The position numbers and the translations under genes were made by a program. Shown here one piece after another: positions 7,925-16,697 of a DNA stretch of 64,000 nt (position 1 is the stretch's first letter; each line of letters starts with the position of its first letter). The notes under the pieces are model-generated. The model was not told the origin of the DNA, ran no database searches, and saw only the letters and a list, made by a program, of their open reading frames with translations. The stretch is from NCBI RefSeq assembly GCF_029581275.1, contig NZ_CP120742.1, forward strand, positions 1,958,501 to 2,022,500. Direction: 5' to 3'. This DNA comes from Micromonospora sp. WMMD1155 (GTDB lineage: Bacteria > Actinomycetota > Actinomycetes > Mycobacteriales > Micromonosporaceae).

Positions 7925-8947
7925 TCAGCAGCCCGTCCAGCGCACCGGAGTCACCCGGTCGGCGTGGACGTTGCGGAACCCGACGATGGTGCCGGTGTCG
8001 GAGATGGACCGGGCACCGACGCCCACCCCTTCGCCGCCGCCCGGGAGGACCCGGGAGGTGGCGCCCCGGCCAACGCGGTCACCGCCCACCACGACGCCCT
8101 TGACGTTGACGTCCGTCAGCGCCGGCATCTCCGGGTCGAGCTTCGTGTACGACCCGTTGCGGAGGTCCCACCGTACTTTGGTCGAGCTGGTGCCGCCCAG
8201 CCACACCGCCCCGATCGCCCAGCGGCCCGCCGCCGCGCTGGCCATGCTCCAATCGGCGCCCGGGGCCGTGAGCGCGTCGATCCGGCCGTTCGGCCGGCGG
8301 ACCCAACTGTTCCAGTCTCCGAAGGGTCCCGCGCTACCGACGATGGTTCCGTTGTCCGTGATCCCACTCGCCTGGGCATTGGCCGGGGCCTTCAGCACCT
8401 CGACAGTGCCCGGACGAGCGGCCGGCCAGCGCAGCGCGACGAACTCCCCGGGCACGATGTCCAAGCCGTAGCCGACGATGTCGCCCGCGTCGTTGATGGC
8501 GGTGACGTAGGTGCCGGTGGACGGCGGCACCGGCAACTGCTCGAGCTTGCCGTCGCGGTAGATCCACGGCTGCCCGCTGCCGGTTCCCAGCCCTGAACCG
8601 TTGCCGATCACGACGCCGTCGGCGTTGACGTCGACCGGCTCGGCCATCCCCGGCACCTCGACCTCGGTGACCTGCTGCCCGTCCCAGAACAGCAGCAGGT
8701 ACTGGTTGTCGGTCTCACCGACCCGCAGGGCCGTGCCGGCGACGTAACGACCCGTCGGGTCGATGACGTACGCGTCGGCCCGGTAGGTGTCGGCCGGGTA
8801 CGGCAGCGTGCTGATCGTGCAGGTACGCACTGCCACGCCGCCGGGCGCGGCGCTCGCCGTCGCGGAGACGGCGACGCCGAGAGAGGTGGCCAGCAGAGCG
8901 GTGGCGGCGGTGCCGGCGAGCATCCTGCGCCGAGTCCTTCGAATCAT
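7925..8947 (-). CDS. Secreted HAF-repeat (beta-propeller-like) protein
   Basis: About 340 residues from ATG 8947. Signal peptide with a basic n-region (MIRRTRRRM) and LAGTAATALLATSLGVAVSATASA, possibly Tat-targeted. At least five copies of the 'HAF' extracellular repeat follow, each with the form x-x-I-[NST]-D-x-G-x-I-V-G: VNADGVVIG, INDAGDIVG, ITDNGTIVG, VNVKGVVVG and ISDTGTIVG, spaced about 45-50 residues. Trp residues between repeats (RWPAARP, RWDLRNG, RWTGC) fit propeller blades. Function unknown; such proteins are exported and probably bind surface or extracellular ligands. Confidence 0.83.
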   Translation of the reverse strand: MIRRTRRRMLAGTAATALLATSLGVAVSATASAAPGGVAVRTCTISTLPYPADTYRADAYVIDPTGRYVAGTALRVGETDNQYLLLFWDGQQVTEVEVPGMAEPVDVNADGVVIGNGSGLGTGSGQPWIYRDGKLEQLPVPPSTGTYVTAINDAGDIVGYGLDIVPGEFVALRWPAARPGTVEVLKAPANAQASGITDNGTIVGSAGPFGDWNSWVRRPNGRIDALTAPGADWSMASAAAGRWAIGAVWLGGTSSTKVRWDLRNGSYTKLDPEMPALTDVNVKGVVVGGDRVGRGATSRVLPGGGEGVGVGARSISDTGTIVGFRNVHADRVTPVRWTGC

Positions 8948-9055
8948 CCTTACTCCCCGTGTCGGCCCGGGCGCTCCCGGGCGTCGGTCGATACGGGAAT
9001 CACCCGCGAGTGGACCTCGCGGTTGCGGCATGTCGGGGAAGGGACAGAAGCGGAG

Positions 9056-10141
9056 CTACCTCGCCCAGGTCTCGGCGGTGGTGGTGACCGCCTGGCCGGT
9101 GCGGACGGATTCCCCGATGGCCAGGCTGATCAGATGGTCCTGGCAGGCTTCGGCGAGCGGATACGGCGCGGGGCCCTCCTCCCTCGCCCATGCACCGGCG
9201 CGAACGACGATGTCGGCGACCGCGATGTCGTCGTCGGACATTCCACTGCCGACGAACGGGTTTCGGTAGACCACGTCGCCGTCGAAGCTGATGTGCTTCA
9301 GGTCGAGCCCTTCCAGGTTGAGGTCGAGACCGGTCTGACGTCGGACCAGCGACGACTCCACCGGTGTGGTCGGATCGAGCAGGCGGACGACCCGGTCGTC
9401 CACCAACTCGCCGAGCGACCCCCGCACCACCAGCCGCCGTCCCCGCAGCGGATTCCACCACTGGTTGTCGGTGAAGTCGTAGAGACCCATCCGCCCACCG
9501 AAATCGATCGTCGCCAGGGTGGTGGAAAGCTGCCGCGGGGTGTCGTCACCGCTCCAGCCGGACGGCGACAGGGGGTCGGCGAGCGGCGCGACGAAGGCGC
9601 GGGCGCTCACCTCGGCGGCGTCGAAACCGACACCGAGCAGACCACGGATCAGCGAGACCGCGTGGTAGAGGTGCGTCGAGGAGATCTGCACGGAGGTCGG
9701 TTCACCGAGCACCCCGGCACGGACCAGCGCCAGCCGGGCCGCATGCCCGGGCATCAGCAGGTACTGCTCGGCGACCTGCACCAGGTCACTGCCGCCGACG
9801 TCGGCCCAGAGCGCGCGCAGCCCGGTCAGGTCCGGCGCGGGCGGCGTCTCGGCGAGCACCGGTACGCGGGCCACGACCAACTCCCGGGTCACGTCCGGGG
9901 TCGCGGACCAGGGCACCGACACGATGACGAAGTCCGGCCGCTCGTGGGCGAGCAGTTCGGCAGTCGTGCGGAAGGTCGGTACGTCCCACGCGGCGGTGAC
10001 CGCGGCACCACGCGACTCGGTGCGCGTTACCACCCCGGTCACCCGCAGCCGCTCCGGCAGGAGCCGCGCCAGACGGAGGAAGAACTCACCCCGCCAGCCA
10101 CTGCCGACGATGCCGAACCGGGTCTGGGTGGCGGAATCCAT
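9056..10141 (-). CDS. Gfo/Idh/MocA-family oxidoreductase
   Basis: 361 residues from ATG 10141. An N-terminal Rossmann fold with FGIVGSGWRGEFFLRLARLLP (GxGxxG-type loop) and DFVIVSVPWSATPDV leads to AETPPAPDLTGLRAL, where families with lysine read E-K-P; here the lysine is replaced by Thr. The C-terminal alpha/beta domain includes EQYLLMPGHAARLALVRAGVLGEP. Substrate unknown; relatives reduce or oxidise sugars, inositols or related alcohols with NAD(P). The missing E-K-P lysine, often catalytic, means activity should not be assumed. It is divergent from the flavin-dependent oxidoreductase gene. Confidence 0.85.
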   Translation of the reverse strand: MDSATQTRFGIVGSGWRGEFFLRLARLLPERLRVTGVVTRTESRGAAVTAAWDVPTFRTTAELLAHERPDFVIVSVPWSATPDVTRELVVARVPVLAETPPAPDLTGLRALWADVGGSDLVQVAEQYLLMPGHAARLALVRAGVLGEPTSVQISSTHLYHAVSLIRGLLGVGFDAAEVSARAFVAPLADPLSPSGWSGDDTPRQLSTTLATIDFGGRMGLYDFTDNQWWNPLRGRRLVVRGSLGELVDDRVVRLLDPTTPVESSLVRRQTGLDLNLEGLDLKHISFDGDVVYRNPFVGSGMSDDDIAVADIVVRAGAWAREEGPAPYPLAEACQDHLISLAIGESVRTGQAVTTTAETWAR

Positions 10142-10401
10142 GTGTGCACTCCTCACGTCGAGATCCGGATGCTAGCCGCTCCGAGGGCTACGCCTCTCGC
10201 TACCGTGGTGGCCGGTTGCCCACCGGGGCGACTCTGCGCACGTTCTTCGGCTAGCACCAACCGTTCCCGACCGTCGCGCCGCTGCGGCTCGGCCTGATCC
10301 CGGTCACGACCGAGCGATCCGCCTGACCCTCCACCGGGTTCGGTGGCCGGCGGCGGCCGGGCCCGTTCCCAAGTTGATCCACACTGACTAGCCTCGATGC
10401 C

Positions 10402-11253
10402 GTGCAGATCGGCGTGAACGTACCGAACTTCGCCCCTGGCACGGATCCCGACGTGCTGCGACAGTGGGCCCAGACGGTCGAGGGTCTCGGCTTCGACCTG
10501 CTGATGGTCTCCGACCACATCGTGGTGACCCCGGACGTGGCCGAGCAGTATCCTGCGCCGTTCTACGAACCGTTCACCACGCTGTCCTGGCTGGCCGGGG
10601 TGACCCGACGGGTCCGGCTCGGCACCACAGTGCTCATCGTCCCCTACCGGCATCCGCTGCTCACCGCCCGGATGGCGGCCAACCTCAACCGTCTCAGCGG
10701 GGGTCGGCTCGTCCTCGGCGTCGGCGTCGGTTGGGCCCGGCAGGAGTTCGAGGCGCTCGGAGTCCCGTACCACCGGCGAGGCGCCCTCACCGACGAACAC
10801 CTACAAGCCATGCGCGACGCCTGGCGCGACAGCGACGACTACGACACCGAACCCATCCCCCTCTGGGTCGGCGGCAACAGCGACGCCGGCATTCGTCGAG
10901 CCGTACGACTCGGAGACGCCTGGCACCCACTGCGCCTCACGCCCACCCAACTCACCGACGCAGCCGGACGCCTCGACGCCGTCGCCGCCGACCTGGGCCT
11001 CCCCAGGCCCGCGTTGGTGCCGCGCATCGCCCTCCAGGAAACCCGCACGCCGGTCACCGACCCGGGCCGGCTCGCCGGTGTCGGCACCATCGAGCAGATC
11101 ACCGCCGACCTCGACCGGATCCGGCTGCTCGGCGCGGAGACGGTGGTGCTCGACCCGTTCAACGGAGACCTGACCGAGATCCGCCAGCCCGAACGCGCCT
11201 GGCGAACCCTCGCGGCCGTGGCCGCGTACGCCAAGAGCCAGGAGGACCGATGA
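10402..11253 (+). CDS. LLM-class (luciferase-like) flavin/F420-dependent oxidoreductase
   Basis: 283 residues. A TIM-barrel monooxygenase-type protein: MQIGVNVPNFAPGTDPDVL at the N-terminus, GFDLLMVSDHIVVTP (strand 2 and the conserved His), VRLGTTVLIVPYRHPLLTARMAANLNRLSGGRLVLGVGVGWARQEFEALGVP (the block that binds the F420 or FMN phosphate), and PLWVGGNSDAGIRRAVRLGDAW. In actinomycetes most members use F420. It overlaps the deaminase gene by 4 bp (ATGA), so both are made from one message and may act in one catabolic step. Confidence 0.9.
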   Translation: MQIGVNVPNFAPGTDPDVLRQWAQTVEGLGFDLLMVSDHIVVTPDVAEQYPAPFYEPFTTLSWLAGVTRRVRLGTTVLIVPYRHPLLTARMAANLNRLSGGRLVLGVGVGWARQEFEALGVPYHRRGALTDEHLQAMRDAWRDSDDYDTEPIPLWVGGNSDAGIRRAVRLGDAWHPLRLTPTQLTDAAGRLDAVAADLGLPRPALVPRIALQETRTPVTDPGRLAGVGTIEQITADLDRIRLLGAETVVLDPFNGDLTEIRQPERAWRTLAAVAAYAKSQEDR

Positions 11254-11675
11254 CGCCCGACGACGAACGACTTCTCCGCCGTGCCGTGCAGATCGCCGGC
11301 GAGGCCGGCGCATCCGGCGAACGGCCGTTCGGCTCGCTGCTCGCCGCCGCGGACGGAACCGTCCTGATCGAGGACCACAACACGGTGGTCTCCGACTCGG
11401 ACATCACCGCCCACCCGGAACTGAAGCTGGCCCGGTGGGCCGCCCGGGAACTCGCCCCGGACGTGGCCGCCGACACCACCATGTACACCAGTTGCCAGCC
11501 CTGCCCGATGTGCGCGACCGCCATCGACCGCTCCGGCCTCGGCCGGGTGGTCTACGCCCTGTCCTCGGAGCAGTTCGATGAGGTCAAGCCGGCCACCCCT
11601 GCCCTGCCCCCGGTGCGCTACGAGGGGCCGGCACTCTTCGACGAGGCCCGCCGCCCGATTGACGACCACTACTGA
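11250..11675 (+). CDS. Nucleoside/cytidine deaminase-like zinc hydrolase
   Basis: 141 residues from the ATG overlapping the upstream stop. The CDA fold shows GEAGASGERPFGSLLAAADG, the zinc-ligand stretch ITAHPELKLARWAARELA (His and Glu) and CQPCPMCATAI (two Cys). The usual His-Ala-Glu reads His-Pro-Glu here, seen in a subset of guanine-deaminase/TadA-like enzymes. It would deaminate a purine or pyrimidine base or a related amine; the substrate cannot be told from sequence. Translational coupling with the LLM oxidoreductase suggests a shared pathway, perhaps in heterocycle breakdown. Confidence 0.88.
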   Translation: MTPDDERLLRRAVQIAGEAGASGERPFGSLLAAADGTVLIEDHNTVVSDSDITAHPELKLARWAARELAPDVAADTTMYTSCQPCPMCATAIDRSGLGRVVYALSSEQFDEVKPATPALPPVRYEGPALFDEARRPIDDHY

Positions 11676-11813
11676 CCGATCGAGGCAGCAGGCTCCACTT
11701 TGTACGATCTGTCGCTCCGGTCAGTCGAACACGTCCCTGCCGTGCGGTAATTGACCGACAGCAATCACCGGGCACCTGCCCGGGGCTGTCTCGTCTCTCA
11801 GAGAGGAACGGGG

Positions 11814-12701
11814 ATGCAAGGATCCTTGCGTAAGGCTGCCCTCGCAGCCGCTTTGTCGATCGCCGGTGTGGCGGGTGGGTTGGCCCTGGCGGCACCCGCG
11901 CACGCGCAGGTCGTCGAATCCGGTTCGGTCTCCTTCAGTGGCGACCCCGGCGACTACATCACCGGCGGTGACTCCTACTCGTACTCCACCGACGGCGGCG
12001 ACCAACTCACGACGAACGGCTCGGTCGACAACAGCCGCGTGTCGGTCAGCATCAGCGGCTACAACGGCGACTGGTGGTCCGTGAACTTCGACGCGCCCGG
12101 CAGTGCGGCTCTGGCACCGGGCACGTACGAGAAAGCGACCCGCTACCCGTTCAACGGGGCCGGCCCCGGCCTCGACCTGTCCGGCAACGGGCGGGGCTGC
12201 AACGAGCTCACCGGCACCTTCACGGTCATCAACGCGGTGTTCGGCCCCAACGGCTACGTGCAGACCTTCGACGCCACCTTCGAGCAGCACTGCGAGGGCG
12301 GGACGCCGGCCGCCCGCGGCGAGGTGCACATCGCCAACCCGCCGCCGCCCGCGCAGCTGGAGCTCGAACTCGCCGTGGCGACCGACGGCATCGCCAACCG
12401 GGTGAACGGCAACGCGGTCCTGCACGGCACGGTGACCTGCAACGTGCCCGCCTCCGTGACGATGGACGGCACTGTCACCCAGGTCGTCAAGAAGGTGATC
12501 GTCCGCGGCAGCTTCTCCACCCACGTCACCTGCACCCCGGGCAGCCCGACCCCGTGGACGGCCGCCGCCGTCCCGGGCGGCACCACACCGTTCGCCAAGG
12601 GTCTGGCCGAGGCCGTCACCCAGGCCAACGGCTACGACACCGAGTACGACGAGTACGTCAGGGTGAGCGACACCACGACGGTGAAGCTCACCCGGTCCTG
12701 A
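11814..12701 (+). CDS. Secreted protein of unknown function
   Basis: 295 residues from ATG 11814, preceded by a clear GAGAGGAAC ribosome-binding site. Signal peptide LRKAALAAALSIAGVAGGLALAAPAHA with an AHA cleavage site. The mature part is Gly/Ser/Thr/Asp-rich and beta-like (SGSVSFSGDPGDYITGGDSYSY), with three or four Cys that may form disulfides (GRGCNELTGTF, FEQHCEGGTP, VTCNVPASV, THVTCTPGS), and no enzymatic motif I know. Probably an extracellular or wall-associated protein. A strong hairpin ends the single-gene unit. Confidence 0.8.
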   Translation: MQGSLRKAALAAALSIAGVAGGLALAAPAHAQVVESGSVSFSGDPGDYITGGDSYSYSTDGGDQLTTNGSVDNSRVSVSISGYNGDWWSVNFDAPGSAALAPGTYEKATRYPFNGAGPGLDLSGNGRGCNELTGTFTVINAVFGPNGYVQTFDATFEQHCEGGTPAARGEVHIANPPPPAQLELELAVATDGIANRVNGNAVLHGTVTCNVPASVTMDGTVTQVVKKVIVRGSFSTHVTCTPGSPTPWTAAAVPGGTTPFAKGLAEAVTQANGYDTEYDEYVRVSDTTTVKLTRS

Positions 12702-12710
12702 TCCGTCCAC

Positions 12711-12742
12711 GCCTGGCGGCCGGCACGGCCCGGCCGCCAGGC
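12711..12742 (+). terminator. Terminator
   Basis: A perfect 13-bp GC-rich stem (12711-12723 with 12730-12742), 6-nt loop, begins 10 nt after the stop codon of the secreted-protein gene. Confidence 0.85.
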
Positions 12743-12901
12743 GCCACGGTCACTCGACTGGGCCAGCCCTTCAGGTCGCCGCCCACGCCAGCTTCCTCGT
12801 AGGCCGAGACAGCAGTTGGCCCGGATGCCGTCGACCGACATCGACTCGATGATCAGCGCCGCGGGGGCACGAGTCGAAGAGATCCCCCGGGGATGGTCGG
12901 A

Positions 12902-12907
12902 TAACCT
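12902..12907 (+). promoter_or_regulatory. -10 box of the exported PGA-locus protein
   Basis: TAACCT ends 6 nt before GTG 12914, consistent with a leaderless transcript. The 150 bp before it contain no gene I can support. Confidence 0.5.
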
Positions 12908-12913
12908 GCACGG

Positions 12914-13837
12914 GTGCCTACACCGCTTCCGGCCGTGAGCCCGACTCGCCGGGGACTGTTGGCGGCGGCGACGCTGGTGATGCTCGGGTCGGGGGCGTGC
13001 GCCGAGGCCAAGCCGACGTCCGGAGGGCAGCGCGGGCCTGATCCGGAGCTTCTCATCGACGAGCTGACCGCAAGCCTCTCCCGGGACAACCCCTACCGCG
13101 ACCCCGACACGGCGGAGCGAGCGGCGGCCCGGCGGGCAGCGCGATCCCTGGTCACCGGTCCGAGTGACGGCGCCGATGTGGACCAGATCTTCGATGATCT
13201 CGGCTTTCGGGCGCACCGTGGTACGGACCCGGCCACCGGCCGCCCGTTCGACCTCTACCTCGCCACCGGGTCCGACGATCGTGCCTGGGGCGCCGTGCTG
13301 GTGGATCGGAGCGCGACCCCGGGTACGGTCATCGAGGTGCCGCACCCCGGCTTCGACATCAACACGGAGAAGCTGGGTTTGGCGGTGCACCGGAAGGTGC
13401 CGGCCAGCGTGCTGCTTGTCGCCGGGGCCCATCGGCAGGCCGCCGGCGGCGATGCGGACGTCGCCCACAACGATCGGTCGCTGTTCCACACCCTGGCTGC
13501 CGAGTTCGCCAGGAGCGGCCTCGATCAGATCCAGCTGCACGGCTTCGCCGACCGGAACCTGCCCTCGTCCGACGCGGTGGTGTCGACCGGTTCGGCTCCG
13601 GTGACTCCGGTGGCCCGCCGGATCGCGGACGGTCTCTCCGGGTCCGGCCTGAGCACCTGCCGGGCGTGGGCGGAGAAGTGCGGCCAGCTTGAGGGCAAGA
13701 CCAACGAGCAGGGCCGCGCCGCGGCAGCGCTAAAAGCCGTCTTCATCCACCTCGAGCTGAGCTGGTCGGTCCGGCGGGACGCCGAGGCCCGGAGCCGCGT
13801 CGCGACAGTGCTCGCGGAGCAGCTCACCGTGGCCTGA
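12914..13837 (+). CDS. Exported protein, possibly a poly-gamma-glutamate-hydrolase-like zinc enzyme
   Basis: 307 residues. The N-terminus has twin Arg (SPTRRGLLAAATLVMLGSGACAEA): a Tat-type signal, with either lipidation at the Cys or cleavage after ACA. The mature part has VPHPGFDINTEKLGLAVH, VAGAHRQAAG, DVAHNDRSLFH and IQLHGFADR. The order His..Asp/Glu..Thr, then later His-Gly, loosely recalls the PH-G-x-E-x-T and S-x-HG elements of the PF05908 gamma-PGA hydrolase fold. The gene faces the pgs-type genes 24 bp from the last one. Seen: export signal and conserved His/Asp pattern. Inferred: hydrolase activity on the polymer or peptidoglycan. The family match is weak. Confidence 0.7.
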   Translation: MPTPLPAVSPTRRGLLAAATLVMLGSGACAEAKPTSGGQRGPDPELLIDELTASLSRDNPYRDPDTAERAAARRAARSLVTGPSDGADVDQIFDDLGFRAHRGTDPATGRPFDLYLATGSDDRAWGAVLVDRSATPGTVIEVPHPGFDINTEKLGLAVHRKVPASVLLVAGAHRQAAGGDADVAHNDRSLFHTLAAEFARSGLDQIQLHGFADRNLPSSDAVVSTGSAPVTPVARRIADGLSGSGLSTCRAWAEKCGQLEGKTNEQGRAAAALKAVFIHLELSWSVRRDAEARSRVATVLAEQLTVA

Positions 13838-13861
13838 GCCGGTGCCGGATCGTTATCGAGG

Positions 13862-14908
13862 TCAGAGCCGGCGAGCCGTCCGCCAGCGCAGGGCCCAGTA
13901 GCCGGTGCCGTCCAGGATGGACTCACCACCCAGGTCACCCATGGTCGGGCCGTTGGCGGTGGTACGGCTGGAGATGAACCGGTGGTGTCCCCGGTCGTCC
14001 ACGCCGAGGTACATGCCGGAGTGCTCGATGTTCGCGCCCTGCACCGGCCCGGCGTTGAAGAACAGCAGGTCGCCGGGGAGCAGCCGATCCAGCTCCCGGG
14101 CCCGCTTGCCGGTGTTCGGCATCAGCAGAGCCCCTGGTCCCACCGAGGCCATCGCCGTCGCCCGGCGGGGCAGGCCGGGGCCGGCGTTGTTGGTGCCGAG
14201 CAGCGGATAGCCCATCCGGTAGCCGTAGACCATGCGCAAGAAGCCGGAGCAGTCCAGGCTGCGGATGTGCGACGGGGTCGGCTTCTCCTTCTTGTCGGGG
14301 AACTCCCACGACAACCCGAGATAGTCGTAGAAGTCGGAGTTCTCCGCGCGACCGTCCGGATCGATGTCCGAGAGTGGCCCGAAGGCGGCGTCGCCGGAGT
14401 ACTGCCGACCCTTCGCATCCTTCTTCGGCTGGGCGACGTAGGTGTACTCCCGGGCCACCGCCAGCACGTCCGGTGAGCGGTCCGTGCGAGCCTTGGCGAA
14501 CCAGTCGGTGAACCACTTGTCCTTCTCGGCGCCCGCCCGCCACTCCCGCGGGGCCAGTCGCACCCAGAAATCGGTGGGCACCTTGGCCTTGGTGAACCGT
14601 GGTTCGGCGAAGGTCCGCTTCGGGCCGCTGATGTGCACCGTACGGGCACCGTCGGTCATGATCGCAACGGTGTTTCCCTTGGCGTCGAGCATCTGCGTCC
14701 GGTCCGGCGCGGTCAGCCGACGGTAGCTGTAGCCGGACGAACTCGGCGCGGCGGCCTGGGCGGCCTGGGCACCGAGACTCAGCTCGATCGGGTCCGTCGC
14801 GGAGTGCCGGACGGCGACGTAGGTGAAGGTGCTGCCACCGGTCAGCAACGCGAAGGCGGCGACGGTCATCAGCAAGGCCCGGCCGCGGGAGTAAGTGCGG
14901 TAGTTCAT
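13862..14908 (-). CDS. Secreted NlpC/P60-type cysteine peptidase in the PGA locus
   Basis: 348 residues from ATG 14908, with AAAAGGGG just upstream. An N-terminal signal anchor (RALLMTVAAFALLTGGSTFTYVAV) is followed by about 180 residues of unassigned domain, then a C-terminal NlpC/P60-like domain: SLDCSGFLRMVYGYRMG (catalytic Cys), DRLLPGDLLFFN, and IEHSGMYLGVDDRGHHRFISSR (His). These enzymes cut gamma-D-glutamyl bonds. B. subtilis PgdS, next to pgsBCAE, is an NlpC/P60 gamma-PGA hydrolase, so the position 27 bp behind pgsC suggests trimming or release of the polymer. Peptidoglycan hydrolysis is the alternative. Confidence 0.85.
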   Translation of the reverse strand: MNYRTYSRGRALLMTVAAFALLTGGSTFTYVAVRHSATDPIELSLGAQAAQAAAPSSSGYSYRRLTAPDRTQMLDAKGNTVAIMTDGARTVHISGPKRTFAEPRFTKAKVPTDFWVRLAPREWRAGAEKDKWFTDWFAKARTDRSPDVLAVAREYTYVAQPKKDAKGRQYSGDAAFGPLSDIDPDGRAENSDFYDYLGLSWEFPDKKEKPTPSHIRSLDCSGFLRMVYGYRMGYPLLGTNNAGPGLPRRATAMASVGPGALLMPNTGKRARELDRLLPGDLLFFNAGPVQGANIEHSGMYLGVDDRGHHRFISSRTTANGPTMGDLGGESILDGTGYWALRWRTARRL

Positions 14909-14935
14909 GCCTGCCCCTTTTCGGTGATGACGGCC

Positions 14936-15421
14936 TCAGGTGACCGGCACGAAGCCGGCCACGACGCCGCTGAACGCCACGCCGTAGGTGATGACGGTGA
15001 CCATGACGGTGGCCAGCACCGTTGCCTTCGGCGGCTGCCGCACGAGCTGGTAGGCGATCAGGCCGGGTGCCACGAAGCCCAGGGTCTGATGCGCGAAGAG
15101 CAGCGGCAGGTCGCGTTGGACGATCACGAACAGCGTCATCTGGAGGAGGACGCTGAGCAGGACGATCGCGGCGAAGAGGCGCTTGCCGTAGAGAATCACG
15201 ATGCGCTGCATCACCTTGGTGAGGGCGTACGTGACGACCGTCATGACCACGATCACCGCGGCTTGCAGCGGGTCCTCGATCAGCGCGAGCGCGATCCAGC
15301 CCGGCGTGATCATCCCTCCGGGCGACAGGTTGGTGGTCAGATAGCAGAGCAGCGCGAAGACCAGGCCGATGCCGAGGCAGGCGGTGGCGAGCTGGGCGCT
15401 GAGTTCTCCTCCGAATGTCAC
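14936..15421 (-). CDS. pgsC: Poly-gamma-glutamate biosynthesis protein PgsC/CapC-like
   Basis: 161 residues from GTG 15421, which overlaps the pgsB stop by 4 bases (GTGA). Small, very hydrophobic, with about five membrane helices: LATACLGIGLVFALLCYLTT, ALIEDPLQAAVIVVMTVVTYAL and LFAAIVLLSVLLQMTLFVIV among them. NLSPGGMITPGWIAL matches the conserved PgsC N-terminal loop (x-GGx-x-PGY-x). PgsC partners PgsB in the membrane ligase complex that polymerises glutamate. Length and membrane pattern fit the family (about 150 residues). Translational coupling to pgsB supports a stoichiometric complex. Confidence 0.9.
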   Translation of the reverse strand: MTFGGELSAQLATACLGIGLVFALLCYLTTNLSPGGMITPGWIALALIEDPLQAAVIVVMTVVTYALTKVMQRIVILYGKRLFAAIVLLSVLLQMTLFVIVQRDLPLLFAHQTLGFVAPGLIAYQLVRQPPKATVLATVMVTVITYGVAFSGVVAGFVPVT

Positions 15422-16695
15422 CGGCGGGTCCTTCCCAGGAACACGGTCTCGCCGTCCACGTCGAAACTGCGCGCGGTCGGCGGACGAAGCATCGATTCGG
15501 CCTGGGCGTGGTCCTGCGGTTCCCAACTCGGTAGGGCGGCCAGCTCGTGCAGCAGCACCTCGCCCTGCCCGTGGATGTTCCCGACGGCGACGATGGACCC
15601 GTCCCCTGCGGTCGCCGCCATCACCTCGCTGACCAGCCGCTCCGGCGGGAGCTTGCCACCCAGGTCGACCACCCGGCTCTGTAGGTCGGCGGGCACGTTG
15701 ACCCGGGCGCTGCGGGTCATCTCACCGATCAGCACGATGTGCTGCGGCTGGACCCGGCCGGCGAGCGTACCCATTTGTCCGTTTCGCTCCATCCGGTCCG
15801 GCCGACAGTTGATCACCATGGTCAGCGGCTGGCTGATCAGCCGTTGCTTCTCAAGTTGTTCGATGTTCATGTACGTCGACTCCGGGTCGTTGGCGGCGAA
15901 GATGTTGGCGAACCGGACCCGCTTGCTGCCGTGGAGGACTCGGGCCACCGAGAGCACGCCGGGATCGGGCGGCGCCGACCACATGCCGTTGAGCGCGCTG
16001 CGCCGGTCGACGCCGAGCTGTTCGGCGACGGCGAGCGCGATGGCCACGTTCTCCTTGAAGGTGATCCAGCCGAAGCCCGCCATCTCCCGATCGGTCACCG
16101 ACTCCGGGTCGACCGCGATCAGCTGGCAGTTCCGCTTGGCGGCCTCCTGCTGGAGGATCTCCAGCCGGTCCTTCTCCGCGGTGATGCAGATGCCGCCCTC
16201 GGGCATCGACCGGCTCAGCGAACGAGCCACATCGTCGAGAGTCGGCCCCATCTCCGCGAGGTGGTCCTCGCGGACGTTGCAGAGCACCCCGATGGTGGAC
16301 CGGATCAGCTTGCTCTGGTTGATCTCCTGCAACGCGGGCATGACCGCCATGCACTCGATGACCAGCGCATCCGGATGGTAGACGGCGGCTCGGCGGACGA
16401 TGCCGATCTGTTCGACCACGTTGGCGATCCCGAACTTGCGGTGAACCGGCTCCTCGCTGGCGTCCGGGAAGATGAATCGCGCGGCGGTGCCGGTGGTCTT
16501 CGCCACCACGACCTTGCTGCCACCGCGCAGCGCACCCGCGCAGAGTCGCGTGATCGAACTCTTGCCACGGATCCCGTTGACCAGCACCCGGTGCGGGATG
16601 GTGTTGAGGTTGCGGTTGTGGTTCCGCTGCTCGATCACGCCGGCCACCAGCAGCGCGAGGCAACAGAGGCTGTAGACGGTGTAGAGGTAGAACAT
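15418..16695 (-). CDS. pgsB: Poly-gamma-glutamate synthase, PgsB/CapB amide ligase
   Basis: 425 residues from ATG 16695. An N-terminal membrane helix (YSLCCLALLVAGVIEQR) is followed by a Mur-ligase-like ATPase: VNGIRGKSSITRLCAGALR (P-loop near residues 39-50), KTTGTAARFI, CNVREDHLAEMG (conserved in CapB) and FANIFAANDPEST. The enzyme activates a gamma-carboxylate with ATP and joins glutamates at the inner membrane face. A GAAAGG ribosome-binding site overlaps the stop codon of the upstream sensor gene, 2 bp away, and the stop overlaps pgsC. Family length (about 390-430) and motifs are intact. Confidence 0.94.
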   Translation of the reverse strand: MFYLYTVYSLCCLALLVAGVIEQRNHNRNLNTIPHRVLVNGIRGKSSITRLCAGALRGGSKVVVAKTTGTAARFIFPDASEEPVHRKFGIANVVEQIGIVRRAAVYHPDALVIECMAVMPALQEINQSKLIRSTIGVLCNVREDHLAEMGPTLDDVARSLSRSMPEGGICITAEKDRLEILQQEAAKRNCQLIAVDPESVTDREMAGFGWITFKENVAIALAVAEQLGVDRRSALNGMWSAPPDPGVLSVARVLHGSKRVRFANIFAANDPESTYMNIEQLEKQRLISQPLTMVINCRPDRMERNGQMGTLAGRVQPQHIVLIGEMTRSARVNVPADLQSRVVDLGGKLPPERLVSEVMAATAGDGSIVAVGNIHGQGEVLLHELAALPSWEPQDHAQAESMLRPPTARSFDVDGETVFLGRTRR

Positions 16696-16697
16696 GC

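Noticed and set aside
9023..10297. A 424-codon plus-strand frame over the Gfo/Idh/MocA gene
   Set aside because: Low-complexity Arg/Gly/His translation; the minus strand carries the Rossmann-fold protein.
12750..12913. Minus-strand stretch that can be read as peptide fragments such as SAYEEAGVGGDLKGWPSR in one frame
   Set aside because: Might be a decayed gene, but there is no start, no continuous frame and no recognisable family, so it is not annotated.
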